The notes: a model not told the origin generated them from the sequence alone. Positions 1-10,873 are shown, counted from the stretch's first letter. The stretch: 25,964 bases of DNA from Larix sibirica (GCA_004151065.3 NWUY0300029034.1:2909-28872), one strand, 5' to 3'. Numbers and translations are program-made.

Positions 1-204
1 TTTGCAATTCCATGTAACATGTTGTATTCTAAAACCACTTGTATTTGTAGACATTTTTCTTTCTTTTTCATCTCTTACCTTGCTTTGATAACTAGCTATC
101 ATGATTTAATATTACCTTTGTAGATGGAAGCCAATGTCGCTTCTTACATAAGATTCATGCATGGTGTTAACTGCCACACTTGAAACATTACTTCCATTAC
201 ATGG

Positions 205-540
205 GTGATTTTTTCACCCACTAACCAACTGGTGAATTTTGGTGGTGTTTGTTTGGGCATGGCGACCAACAATGTCACCGAGTATAGTGTTGTTATCCAA
301 CTTCTCTCAAAGGATATCATTTTTGGCATTCAACACATCACTGTCTACTTGGATTTTCAGTTAGTAGCGTCTCACCTAAATAATGTTTTTCAAGTTCATG
401 ATCCTTACCTATATAGGAATTTTTTAATGGTACATTTGCTTGAATGACAATTTGGATTCATCACATACATTCACATTCCTAGGATATTTAATGCATTGGT
501 TGATTCATTAACTAATTATATCATCAATTGGCATATGTTA
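205..540 (+). pseudogene. RNase H-like (RVT_3 type) domain remnant of a retroelement
   Basis: The reading frame from 205 to 447 and its continuation past one stop to about 540 has the signature of the extra RNase H domain found in some plant Ty3/gypsy polyproteins and LINEs. Visible landmarks are ISFSPTNQL-like strand 1 (FSPTNQLVNFGG), the helix motif ATNNVTEYS with the catalytic Glu, a strand ending VYLDFQLVASHLNNVFQV with the catalytic Asp, and after the stop the final strand FGFITYIHIPR followed by NALVDSLTNY, where the last catalytic Asp sits. The enzyme would degrade the RNA strand of RNA:DNA hybrids during reverse transcription. It is a fragment: the first strand with its Asp is not clear, one stop (TGA near 445) interrupts it, and no RT or integrase is recognisable beside it. 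The domain assignment is fairly secure; the parent element is not. Confidence 0.72.
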
Positions 541-2636
541 CATTAAAGTTTAAATACCATAAAAGCATGCATGCATGTAAAATACAAACCATGACACATA
601 AATGCACACACCATTTTCTGACACTGTATAAGTAACTCCGCCATAACCATGTGTGTGTGTATAAAGATCTATATCAGCATGTCCATACAAAAAAATATAA
701 CTACATAGTGTTTTTAAAATCGTCAAGCTATCTAGCCTCACATAGATATATAATTCAAGTACAAAAATGTGAAGAGCAAGCGTAGGAACTAATCATCAAA
801 CTCATTTGCATGCACTCCATGGTAGCATACCACAATGATCGTTACGCACCTCATCAGTTTGATCATCCCAGCCGGAACCTCAACTATGTGATGTTACATT
901 TGCTTGGGAACCTTCTGAATACGTGTCATTGGGAGTCCCATCGTAAGCCTCTCTAAGTTTCTGTGCACATTACACAAGGTATCTACTACATCCTCCTCAT
1001 TTGAGTCGAGCTCCTATTGCTCCTCCTCTCTTACATGACTTCGCCTTGGGGGCATCACCAATGGTCTCACTAGACCAACATCTATACTATCACAACTCAA
1101 TACAATTAGTGCACATTGCATATGTCATAAAAAAATCCTTAAAAAGGAAAAACATAAAAGGGGGGGGGGGTATATTGGCATTTTAATTTGTTATGTGAAA
1201 ACATGGTAGTAGCTTCTAAGTCTCACCCTTGAACATAACACTTGATTTTACATTAAAATATCTTGCAATTGGGATTCATATTGCTTTAGAAACCATACCA
1301 TAATGACGAGTCACTCTATTGATTGGTTATCCTTCCAGACATCACAAAGTTTCCATTTTAATGCCTCCAATATTAATGGTTTTCATTGGATTATGTTTGA
1401 GCATTGGTTGGCATCCAAGTCATTTTAGTGTCATGTTCATGTTTAAGGGAAGTTGGTTAAACTTGTGTCAGCCATTCCTCATATTTTTACCATGCATGTC
1501 GGTTATCCTATTATCAAGAAACAACGAAGTGGTTTTCTTACTTTTAGTTCCATCAAATCAAGTCAGTTACATATTTTGTGTCAAATAATGAGATATACCT
1601 TAATGCTCTCCTTTTGATGAAATTCTTCCTATCGACTTCAAAACATCATCTAGGAAGTAAGTTTAGAAACCTTTGATAGTATTTAAGGGCTTGCAGTTAT
1701 TACTAGCAAGATCCTTTGTTGCTAACAATGGGTATACATCATTGGCTCATGTTCTCTAATTCATTCAAGTGTTTGAATTCATCTCACTTATTCACACTTA
1801 GGGATTGTACTTTTTACCTTGGAACCCATCTTCATCATCGATGGATTTCCTCGGATTTTTTAATGATATACATTAATGATCAGTTATCAAATGGATTTTT
1901 TCTATGTTCGACTTCATATCATTTATTCACATAGAAAAAATTGTATAGTTGGTAGATTGGATTAAAGACCTTGGGATATAAAGGAATCATCTATAGATGT
2001 CACCACCCAAGTTGAGTACAAAAGTACCACGACATGATGGGTACACTGGAAAATATAAAAAAAATTAAATATCTAATTTTAGGTTCTCAACATTTCTTTG
2101 ATATACTTTGAGATGCATATCCACATTGTAATTCTAGTGGCTACAATCTAGTTAAACATGGATCCATGGTGTATTGTTTGTGGCCATGATTATTTTGATT
2201 TTCATACTCCATATATCCATGTTGCAATCATTGTAGACTATGATTATTATAAAATTGAGCATGGGTATGCCTGTGTCATGGAAAAGTTTTAAATATGATA
2301 CTGTGTTCTATATCTACAGGTGTCTCCAACTCCAAAGTATATGAAAATCGTCCTTAGCCCACTTGCCAAATATCCTTTGTTCATAATGTGCTTTTGGCCA
2401 TCAACATTTGTTCTGAAATCATACATTAGGGGGAATTCTATTATACAGATATTTTACACCCTTAATATCAAAGACATGAAGTCAAGGTATTGATAATGAA
2501 TAATAGTAGAACAGAAGAAGAGTTTTGGCTCATCATCAGTTTTCAACATGATCTATAACACATGGTCGTGCTTTTCCTTGAAGTAAATCATGAGCCCTTG
2601 CAGTCTTTCCTAGAAGGAATCATGGTTGGCCACATC
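541..2636. other. Anonymous AT-rich DNA, no gene recognised
   Basis: Both strands hold only short open frames with no family signature. A run of eleven G lies at 1,160-1,170, the longest homopolymer of G or C in the window. Frames at 1,319-1,588 and 1,716-1,934 (+) are open but hydrophobic and unlike any domain I know. The stretch is probably old transposon debris, which is an inference from the surroundings. Confidence 0.5.
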
Positions 2637-2807
2637 TGTCCCATGGTATAAGCATGATCACATCTCAAAATCCTAAAAAGGGGATGAAATTTCGAGAAAA
2701 CTCAAGAAAGCTCATGAAAACAAAAATTCGTGAGTGAACATCATGCATGGTGTGTGGTTGTACAACATGCATAGAATCATTGGTCTTAAAATTATCACCC
2801 CTTGGAC

Positions 2808-2814
2808 TATAAAA
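2808..2814 (+). promoter_or_regulatory. TATA box of LTR-like block
   Basis: TATAAAA sits in a locally GC-richer context (CCCCTTGGACTATAAAAG), the usual look of a plant LTR core promoter. The assignment as a promoter is an inference from motif and context. Confidence 0.4.
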
Positions 2815-3044
2815 GAAGGATTCGTGGGTAAGAGATAAAAAGAGAGAAAAGTGAGATCAAGCAGCCAAACACTAAAGACATCCAGTGCAAGCTAAAGCAA
2901 TTTGAAGTTAGTACTACCTCTTTTGTTGAGATACATAGTGATCTTTAGTAGAGATTCAAGGACTGCAAGATCAGTTCCTGTACATGATACATGATTCCAT
3001 TGATCATCATTCAACAAAGGGTAGTGGCATGTGGCTAAGGGCAG

Positions 3045-3098
3045 AGGACTAAGGAATTTGACGAAAGAGACAGGACTAAGGAATTTGATGAAAGAGAC
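3045..3098 (+). repeat. 27-bp tandem repeat, two copies
   Basis: Two adjacent 27-bp units, 3,045-3,071 and 3,072-3,098, begin AGGACTAAGGAATTTGA and differ at one base (GACGAAAG against GATGAAAG). This is a simple in-place duplication within the LTR-like block. Confidence 0.9.
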
Positions 3099-3183
3099 AC
3101 AACAAATAGATATCAAGTAATTAGTATTGTTGTAATTGTTTCTTTTGGAAATTAATAAGATCATTTTTCTCTCACACCCACCA

Positions 3184-3814
3184 AATATTTATCTTTTTAA
3201 ATGTTTCATGAGTATATTTGGGAACATAATTCATTTTACTTGAAACATTTTGATTTAATCATTTGCTTGTCTTTAATATGCAAATATACTTAAATAAGGA
3301 AAAGATGTTCTCCTACTCCCACCTCTATTTTATATTCTAGCATATTCTTTAGCAATTAATTCAAGGAAAGAACATAGGAACCTACCTCTTTGACTATCAA
3401 AGGGATTGACCTACTCTACAGATAATCAACCTTCATGGGATTCTCAACAAAACAACTATTCCAAATTGGATCCACTACCTTTAGGTAATACCATGTGTTT
3501 TGTTCATCCTTATTCTTATTCAAATAACTAAAACATAGCATTGAGTGCCTCTTCCCCTATGGATCAATGATCGTGTCTTTCTCCATAAGTTAATGTGCAT
3601 ACTACTTAGATGCAAATTCTCACTATACCATCTTCAATCCATATAATTGAACATGTTAATATGCTTACTTCAATTTTCCCACTGGATCCTCTAACTCTCT
3701 AGATGTCTTTCTCCCATCCAGTCCACTATTTACACTCTCTTCAGATGCCAATCCCTATTCTTTCAACCACCAGTCGACTTTCTCTTATTGGTTGTGGAGA
3801 CGGATTATCTTCCT
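3184..3814. other. No gene recognised
   Basis: AT-rich sequence without a coding signature on either strand, without LTR termini and without tandem repeats. It separates the LTR-like block from the copia-type LTR remnant. Confidence 0.5.
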
Positions 3815-4344
3815 AATGTAGAGGTCTTTTTTTAGCCGTATTTGGATGCCATTTCCTGATGGGGTTGTTGGGAGGATTCCCCCCCACTATTGTTGCTAGG
3901 GGGTTACCTTTTGGAAGCCCCGCTACAAAGGGTTTGGGGGTAGAGCCCCCGAAGAGTATTTTTTGGAAAAAAAATGTCTGGTAAAATATTGTAATTTCGT
4001 AGTCAATATGGACCATTCATCATTAGGTCAAAAATCTGACGGTAGAAGTTATGTTTGAGATTTTTTCCCTATAATGCATACCTCTTTTTACGAGGTCATT
4101 GTATTAAGGCTATGTAGTGTATGAGAGGGAGTGTAAGAGAGTGAAGAGGGGGTTGCAATGGATGTACTGTGGCTTTTATCCCTTCATTTTGTTGGAAAAA
4201 ATATAGGGATGACTAGTTGTTTGTCTGTGGATGTATCCCATATCAGGTGAACCATGTATATTGTTGTCTCTCTTATATTGTTCTCTACTGTGTTTTAATT
4301 TTGCATTCATTTTATTTTATTGCTATGTGATCATATTCCTAACG
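3815..4344 (+). repeat. Copia-type LTR remnant (solo or truncated)
   Basis: The stretch resembles the LTRs of plant Ty1/copia elements. It has a G/C-rich U3 block with GGGGGTAGAGCCCCC (an inverted repeat at about 3,936-3,950). A middle part holds GAGAGGGAGTGTAAGAGAG. The late segment reads GTCTGTGGATGTATCCCAT, then CAGGTGAACCATGTATATT, then TCTCTCTTATATTGTTCTC, a layout I know from the R/U5 part of copia LTRs (the usual form is GTGGACGTAGCCC ... GAACCACGTA). The end reads TTCCTAACG, one base from the common terminus CCTAACA. No primer-binding site follows and no copia gene is seen nearby. The left boundary is uncertain by tens of bases. Confidence 0.6.
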
Positions 4345-5864
4345 TCTATCCTCATTTCTACAACCCCTCCAACTTCTTCATATGTGCTTCTATACTTCCT
4401 TCTCTATCAAAATAGTCCTTTTCACTACTTCTACCCTCCAACAAACCACACACATTTTGTTCAACTACCACTTCTCGGTTATTGTGTCTTGATTCAAATC
4501 CGACTCCACTCTCTCTAGAGCATGTGCTTCCTCCATGGTACCTTCTTCCCTAAGTTTTCCATTCTTTCTAGATCCATCCCAAGTCACCCTTGAGCACAAG
4601 TGCGTATGCTACCATGATCAACATGTTAAAAGGTATATAACCTTCTTCTACCAAAATCATCCCCACCCAGGTTCTGATTTCCTTCACCAACCTTCAACAA
4701 GCTCCTTTCTTTCATTGTTCCTATGCTCTTGAACGTGACTAAGTTAGGTCCACCGCAAACTCAACTTTGCGATCAAATCTCTACATTGCAACAACATTTT
4801 AGACATTCCATTATATCTCCCTCTACCTCTTCCATGTAGGTCAACGGTGTTCTCCCAATATACTCAATCATTCAAACAATACCATTATAAAATCTACCCA
4901 AACTACTTCATAGGTATCATGATTGTCATGCATCCAGTGGGAATAGTAGCTTGTAATGCACTGCTTCTCAAAGAGATTAATGTACTTGAACCACCAATCT
5001 TCCACACAGTTTTGGGTCAACATGTCAATCATAAAATTAGAACACCATACACATTACGAAAGGTCTCGACAATAGAACCATTATGCCTTAATATTTTAGT
5101 CTAGGTTTCACACTAATGTCCAACAAAGGGTTTATGTTGTAGTCTATGTGTTGTCAATTTTAATCCTCATGAAGGAGAAGGACTCACCCAAACGAATATG
5201 TTGAGACTTAAGTTTGTACGAGGCTTGAATACAGTATGGTTGTTGCAACTAGCACCCACATTAGTACTCATACTTTAACTATTATGCATGTACATAATTC
5301 TTAGACAACAACCATTCTTTAGTTATTCAATGATTAAACACTATCATAACAATAACCAATATCCTAACTTAAGAGTGCAACAACTATGTAATCAAATTTT
5401 GTCTATTCAACAACATAAACAATGAACAATAGTAAAAGACATTATCACCATGCAATATAAAGACAATAAATTTTTAAAATGGGTTTCTCATTCCATCCAT
5501 CTCTGAAATAACCTAATACATCATTACATAATGGCTCTTCACTCATGAGACTGTAACAATAACGTAGCTCAAAATTTATGCAACACCTTACATTCATGAA
5601 TAATATAGAGGACCAACAGGGAATCAATGACCCTTTTACGATCCAAGACCTTTACATTTATAATTGTGATCTTGAAGGCAGGAAAGAACATTCAAACCTA
5701 GGGAACATTTAACCTATTTTTAGTTCCTTAATTGTGAACCAACTGATATTTTCTTCAGCTTCTACCAAGTGCCTTCATACTTCACCACTCAAATTCTCAA
5801 TCACTTGGAATCTCACATGCTATTTTGGTTCTTGTTTCTTTCTATGGTCACAATTCTTTACTAT
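4345..5864. other. Anonymous DNA between copia LTR and gypsy element
   Basis: No protein family is recognisable on either strand. The lowest part of the minus-strand gypsy element would be expected here (rest of integrase, chromodomain or tail, 3' LTR), but I find no sequence resembling its 5' LTR. The minus strand around 5,650-5,800 may hold a very decayed polyprotein tail, which I cannot support. Open frames at 4,231-4,518 and 4,847-5,104 (+) show no signature. Confidence 0.45.
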
Positions 5865-6379
5865 TACTAATGGGCAATTGTTGTAGGGGCAAAGAGGTGT
5901 TGGAGGTAATAAAATTGAGCATACTTGGAAACTCAATCAACTACCACCGTGATGATTTATTTGTTACCTTCTTTAAGAAGACTAGAAACAATATCCATGG
6001 AAATGTATGTCCAAATAGTGTTTGGTATTGGCAATGGTTGCAATGCCCTAAAATTCCTCATTGGCTCACCCTTGTTCCTTTGGAAAGCAAGTGTCACATT
6101 CCATTACAAAAGTAATAATGTATTTTTCCATGCCTCCCCAGAAGAAGGAGTGTCTAACATGTGTGTAAGTGTTTTGAAATCCTAAATGACCTATGAGAGG
6201 AGATGAATGTAATTCTATTAATATCTTTTGTTTTAAAGTTAAGTTAGGTACCAAAAAAAGGTAGCCTTTATACCACAAGGTATCTTAGTTCCAAGTGTAA
6301 CCTTGGGGAGGGTTGGGATCCTCCTAAAATCACTTGATGAGATGAGATGAAACAACAAGGGTGAGCCATTCATGTCATG
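5865..6379 (-). pseudogene. Integrase fragment (zinc-binding domain and start of core)
   Basis: The polyprotein continues from RNase H into integrase. Around 6,330-6,240 the minus strand has EDPNPPQGYTWN and TLWYKGYLFLVPN. The frame 6,278-6,066 then holds the HHCC zinc-binding domain: ELHSSPLIGHLGFQNTY with its two His, and MECDTC with the Cys pair. After a shift the core begins with ALQPLPIPNTIW-like sequence, then ISMDIV (first catalytic Asp), GNKS and SKYAQF or SKYAHF-like residues. Homology fades by about 5,865, before the second Asp and the Glu of the DDE triad, so this integrase cannot be active. Its role would be insertion of the element's cDNA into the host chromosome. Confidence 0.82.
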
Positions 6380-6929
6380 CTTCTTATAACCATTCAAGTA
6401 CCAGATATGATAAGGAAAAGAGGGATCCCTCTTCCTTGTGTTTCCTTGACAATGCATCTGCCATAATATTGTCCTTATCCTTTTTAAAGATGAGCTCAGA
6501 ATCATATCCAAGAATCTCGGTGACCCATTTATGTTGCTCTAGGGGTGACAAACTTTGTTCCAAAAAATACTTCAGGGTTTGGTGATCTGTCTTCATTTAG
6601 AAGGGTGCCCTATGAGATATGGTCGCCATGTGTCGACTGCATGTAAGATGGCCATCATTCCTTTCTCATCTGTAGACTTGCCCAAATTTTTATCACACAA
6701 CTACTTATTGGTGAATGTTGAGGGTTTTCCACCTTTCATTAAAACTACACCCAAACCTTTTCCAGAAGCATCACATTCCAATACAAAAGTCTTATTACAA
6801 TAAGGCACATCTAATACCAACTTGGTGCACATGGCTTGCTTTAAAACTAAAAATGTTTATTATGTCGCTTCTCCATGCAAATGCATTTTTCTTGAACATG
6901 GTTGTCAAAGGGCCTGCAATTTTACCATG
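6380..6929 (-). pseudogene. Ty3/gypsy RNase H domain, broken
   Basis: Directly after RT the minus strand passes through IAGPLT and FKKNAFAW, the usual tether. A frame-broken stretch follows that corresponds to the first RNase H strands. The frame 6,596-6,384 carries the well-preserved C-terminal half: MKTDHQTLKYFLEQ, then QHKWVTEILGYD, then DKDNIMADALSRK, where the Asp of ADALSRK is catalytic. The first catalytic Asp, expected in an ECDASG-like motif near 6,770, lies in a stretch with a stop. RNase H removes the genomic RNA after first-strand synthesis. Domain identity is secure and loss of function is clear. Confidence 0.85.
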
Positions 6930-7720
6930 GTTCTACAAAAAATTCCTATAGCATCCAATAAGGCCTAAAAACCCATGTAAGTTCTTCAAGGTTTTAGGGC
7001 GTGGCCATTCTTGCATTGCCGCAATCTTTTTGGGGTCCACCCTCACCCTATCTTGTCCAACAATGTTTCCCAAGTATTCAACCTTGAAGGCCCCAAAAGC
7101 ACATTTGGAGAATTTAATGAACAATTGATGGTCTCAAAGGAGTTTCAAGGCTTTATCAACATGTTGTACATGGGCATCCCAAGCTTTAATGTAAATCAAT
7201 ATGTCATCTAAGAAAACTAGCACAAATCACAAATATATGGTTGTAACATTTTATTCATGAGGCTTTGAAAGGTTGAGGGGGAATTACAAATTCCAAAAGG
7301 AATTACTATGATCTCATAATGCCTTTCATGGGTGTACAAAGTTGCCTTTGGAATATCAACCTCTTTCATCCTGCTTTGATGGTATCTAGAACGAAGGTCC
7401 AGTTTGGTAAAACAAAATGCACCATGGATTTCATCTAGAAGATCATCTATGATTGGGATGGAGAATTTATCTTTGATGGTCATCTTATTGAGGGCACAAA
7501 AATCAGTACACATGCACCAATTGCCTTCTTTCTTTAAAACCTTGACCCTTGGGGATGAATATGGGCTTGTGTTAGGGAGAATGATTCCTACCTCTAGTAG
7601 ATCCTAAATGATCTTTTCAATTTCATTCTTTTGTGCAAATGGGTTCCTATACGAGCATACATTTAGTGGTTGACCACTTGAAATTAAAGGTATATCATGA
7701 TCATGCTCACCTTGATATGG
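6930..7720 (-). pseudogene. Ty3/gypsy reverse transcriptase, frameshifted
   Basis: The domain begins near 7,720 with SSGQPLNVCSYRNPFAQKNE and DLLEVGIILPNTSPYSSP. The frame 7,513-7,217 contains DFCALNKMTIKDKFSIP, then FTKLDLRSRYHQ with the first catalytic Asp, then the PFGICNSPSTFQ block. The next block lies in a different frame: VFLDDILIY is the catalytic motif (FLDD in place of the usual FFDD or YxDD), followed by AWDAHVQHVDKALKLL, an in-frame stop and DHQLFIKFSKCAFG. The frame 7,124-6,933 ends the domain with VEYLGNIVG, VDPKKIAAMQEWP and LHGFLGLIG. The two catalytic halves are thus separated by a one-base frameshift near 7,235. The enzyme would copy the element's RNA into DNA inside the virus-like particle. 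Confidence 0.93.
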
Positions 7721-7899
7721 GGGTAAACCCTTTGGTGTCTCAAACACTTGTTGATGTTTTTCCTAAACCTTTTGCAAGCTAGGATGGATTTCTAATGTGG
7801 TGTTGTACAGGGCCTGTATGGCATGGAAGTGAGCAATAAGTCCCAAGTGGCCTTTCTTCAATAATTTTTCATCCGATGAGAACTTATGATTTCATGGAA

Positions 7900-8270
7900 G
7901 CTTTCTTAGAGCCCTTCGAGGGTGTGAGTAAGAGATTCATGCATAAAACTCAAGTATAATTCCTGTAATTCCATGGTGTCTGGTCCTAATGTGTGTATCC
8001 ACTTGGCCCCTAGAACTATATCTATGGCCCACATATGATAATTGAGATGATATTCACCAAATTGGAGTTCCACATTTTCACAATGCCCCCCACTTTTCAT
8101 CATCCCACCATTGGATATCATAATTTGAAATTTGGGCACTAAGTGGACATAACAATGGATTTCATCATCCAATTCAGTGAATAAAATTGTGGGTGATTCC
8201 ATTATCAACCAAGACTACCACTTTGTGGTGCTTGATGTAACCCAAAAGTTTCAAGGTTTGTGGGGATGAA
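7900..8270 (-). pseudogene. Retroviral-type aspartic protease remnant
   Basis: Around 8,260-8,200 the minus strand reads TLKLLGYIKHHKVVVLVDNG and ITHNFIH, the active-site region of a gypsy protease. The usual DSG or DTG triad is DNG here: the catalytic Asp is kept and the middle residue changed. The open frame 8,208-7,906 continues with DEIHCYVHLVPKFQIMISNG, GGHCENVELQFGEYHL, then DIVLGAKWIHTLGP, the conserved hydrophobic-hydrophobic-Gly flap partner, and LQELYLSFMHES. The protease would cut the gag-pol polyprotein. It lies between the gag zinc knuckle and RT, the normal place. A stop separates the active-site strand from the rest. Confidence 0.85.
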
Positions 8271-8419
8271 ATACCTGATAAGGATTGAACAGAGTTGAGT
8301 GGTTCTTCTAGATGGACTTAGGGTTCCACCTCTTCTTGCAAGGGAAGATTTATTCATCTACATCAAACGTATGGGTATCTTCCATAATGATGTCTTTGGA
8401 ATGGGTAGGAATGATCACA

Positions 8420-9504
8420 TCATTTTGAAATAAATTATATTCTTTACATTTACGACATGGAGCATACTTTTCATCACAATTATAGCAGATTCTGCATATT
8501 TGTCAGTCTACCATTTTTATTGGAGACAACATGTGTACTTTCAAGGAAGGTGAAGGGATTTTGCTTGAGGAATTTACTTGTGTAGGGCGCGAGTGAGGAA
8601 TAAAAGAGGATTTGTTGGTTTGTGCATTGATCACTATCATTGCTTCTAGAGCCTTATGAGATGCCTACAAGTAGGTATCATGATATTCCATTCTAACATG
8701 TGCACTAATCAGCTCCTTGAGCCCACTAATGAAACATTCTTTATAGAAAGAATCTATTAAGTTATCTGTACATATGGATCATTTCTCAAAGGATAAGATA
8801 AAGTTTGCGACTAAGCTAGTTTGGCGTAACTTGGTAAGCCACCCCAAATAGTGAGTATCTCACTTGTAACAGGCATGGATCACTTTAACAAATAGACTCC
8901 AAGAGATGTAGCACCCATAGGCTCTTTTATGCCACTCCCACTACTGCCATATTTATGGATCCAAATACAAGACCCCCACCTTAAGTTTCAACATGTTGTC
9001 AATAATGTTGTAGGGGTTGAAGTAATGTTCCATCTGGGTGACCCATCCTGACAAGTTAGAACAATCAAAATTGTTCATGTCCACTTTAGGAAAACAATGC
9101 CATGTTTTATTATCCATGGAGGGTTGCTTATGGTTTTGAGGACCCAAAGGGGGTTGTTGGTGGCTAGAAAGTCCCATATGAGAAGTTTCTTCCTAATGTG
9201 ACAGCTCATTATGTGGCTCATACCAATGGTCTTATATTTGTATACAATGAGTTGTTATATGTGTCAACTTCTCATTCAACATGTTGTCCAAGTTGTATAA
9301 AGTCTATTGATGTTTCTCATTCAACTTTTGATCCAATGCCTGGTCCAAGTTGGCTAAATTCTCATCCGACTTCTGATCCAAGATTTGAAGTTCACCACTA
9401 AGCTTTTTGTATTGATATTCCAAGCATTCCAACCTACCGACAGTAGAGTGGGTGGCCATATTTTCAAGGGTTTTGATTTGATGTGGTTTATAGGGATCCA
9501 TCAA
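8420..9504 (-). pseudogene. Ty3/gypsy gag remnant with zinc knuckle
   Basis: The frame 9,504-9,304 is a charged, helical N-terminal leader (LSGELQILDQKSDENLANLD, likely coiled coil). The frame 9,177-8,953 holds FPKVDMNNFDCSNLSGWVTQ, then MEHYF and LKLKVGVLYLDP, typical of retrotransposon gag. Further down, interrupted by stops, come SFYKECFISGLKELISAHVR and ASHKALEAM, the C-terminal capsid helices. A knuckle follows near 8,500-8,455: CRICYNCDEKYAPCRKCK. In this family the knuckle is CX2CX4-type CCHC with a GH pair; here the expected His position is lost (APCRKC), so metal binding is doubtful. Gag would build the cytoplasmic particle that packages the RNA. Confidence 0.85.
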
Positions 9505-10440
9505 GTCTTGAGAACAAGGGAGTGTCAGGTGCTATAACTCTCTTATATATGTGTGGGGTTCAACAATAGTACTCGAACCAATATCTTAGGGTAATAACTA
9601 AGGAGGATAAGCCATGTTCTTATCCATACAACTCGACTACCTAGGTACTAGAGAGTGATCTCCCTAAGTGTTGTTCTTGATGTACTATAGCAACAAGCTG
9701 GTCGATGAATTTATCTAATGTTGGTTTCATGTATACCTAGGGGAATTCCTACATACTCGATGGTACGTGGAAGTGAAATTCCATATACAATTGTTGTTTG
9801 TTGTGATACTACTCGAAGGGGTACCAATAGAGGTTACAAGGGTGTCCAACATCGTGACTTAGTACCACTTGTATTTTCTAGGTGTATGCTTCCCCAACCG
9901 TAGGTTTACCAATTGAACAATATATATCTGTGTTATTTAAAGATGCTAGAACATGCATCTAAAAATAAAAATAAATATTGACCTCAATAACCCCAAAAAG
10001 AGCTCTACAATCATTGAAAAATAACTTACTTGTCAAAGTAGGGTTTGAGGCCAAGATTTTGAAATAAGCACAACTCCTTGTAAAACCCTAATTTGGAAAT
10101 GGTCTTGAAGCTTTTGTAGCTTTGAATTTTTGCACCTCTAATTCTGAAATTTAGTTTTGTATTAGCCTAATATATATACTTTGCAATTCAATAGGTTTTA
10201 CAAAATTTTGATGTGCCAAGAAAAAAATAGGGTAATTTACCAAAACTTGTTGATTTTGGCCTTCTCCAAAGAGTGAACTTGTATAGATTGTCACACGTGC
10301 AATATTTCAAGTCTAAATATGAAATTTGTTCCATAAATAATATGGTCCTTCTTCTTTCCAATGAAACTGGTGGCACTCAATTTGGAACCTTCACACTCTA
10401 AATATAACAATTTTACCTAGAGCACTTACTTAAGGCTAGT
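9505..10440 (-). other. Gypsy leader / untranslated region
   Basis: The stretch between gag and the tandem-repeated part of the leader has no coding signature on either strand. Its position between primer-binding site and gag makes it the 5' leader (packaging region) of the minus-strand gypsy element. The plus-strand frame 9,718-9,903 is probably chance. Confidence 0.55.
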
Positions 10441-10822
10441 TTTGTGCTAGTAAAAAAAACCTATTTTGCACATAGCGTATATCCGAAAGTATAGTAGCTC
10501 AAAAGATGAAATTTCAACATATGTTAATTCCTTATTCCCTTGCTATAACTTGAAAATTCCAAGCCTTGAAACTTAACATAACAAAAGTTGGAGCTAAAAT
10601 ACCAAGATGGCCTGTTTAAAAGATCCAAACCTTTTGGGCTAGTAAAAAACCCTAACTTACATAGAGTATGTCTCTAGAAGTGTAGCAACCCAAAAAATGA
10701 ACTTTTGACACATGATACTTCTGTATGTCCTTGCTATAACTTGAAAATTTTAGACCTTGAAACATCGCAGAAAAAAAATTTGGAGTGAAAATACCAATAT
10801 GACTCGTTTGAAGGATCCAAAC
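10441..10822 (-). repeat. 191-bp tandem repeat, two diverged copies
   Basis: Copy 1 spans about 10,441-10,631 and copy 2 about 10,632-10,822. Shared anchors are GCTAGTAAAAAA (10,446 and 10,638), TGCTATAACTTGAAAATT (10,541 and 10,732) and AAAATACCAA followed by GATCCAAACC. The offset is 191-192 bases throughout, so this is a true tandem duplication. Point differences are frequent, so it is old. It lies in the leader of the gypsy element, just inside the primer-binding site. Confidence 0.85.
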
Positions 10823-10861
10823 CCTAGGATTGAAAAGTTTTCCTCTTTGGCCCAAGAAAGA

Positions 10862-10873
10862 TCTCTAATACCA
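10862..10873 (-). other. Primer-binding site of gypsy element (initiator Met tRNA)
   Basis: On the minus strand TGGTATTAGAGA lies two bases inside the LTR end. It differs from the canonical plant initiator-Met tRNA complement TGGTATCAGAGC at two positions (C to T, and the last base). It fixes the orientation and the inner LTR boundary. Confidence 0.88.

Larger units (their letters stand above)
2637..3183 (+). repeat. LTR-like block with TATA box (possible solo LTR)
   Basis: The block looks like an LTR read on the plus strand. A clean TATA box (CTATAAAAG, TATAAAA at 2,808-2,814) is followed by a purine-rich AGAGATAAAAAGAGAGAAAA stretch. About 330 bases further on comes a T-rich region with AATTAATAAGATCATTTTTC, resembling the polyadenylation end of plant LTRs. 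It carries a 27-bp tandem repeat at 3,045-3,098. I could not fix either end by TG/CA termini or a target-site duplication, and no primer-binding site follows, so the boundaries are approximate. A non-TE promoter fragment is the alternative. Confidence 0.33.

Noticed and set aside
1160-1170. Run of G as a G-quadruplex or functional motif
   Set aside because: A single homopolymer run without further G tracts; also a common place for sequencing length error.
2136-2340. A CxxC and FHxPY-containing reading (near 2,160-2,290, +) as a zinc-binding gag or host domain
   Set aside because: Only a short stretch, broken soon after, with no family pattern I can name.
4231-4732. Plus-strand open frames of 65-95 codons as small membrane proteins
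   Set aside because: They lie in the T-rich end of a copia LTR and adjacent pyrimidine-rich DNA; the hydrophobic residues follow from base composition.
5825-7607. Several plus-strand open frames across 5.8-7.6 kb
   Set aside because: They are antisense shadows of the minus-strand integrase, RNase H and RT, whose domain motifs are unmistakable.
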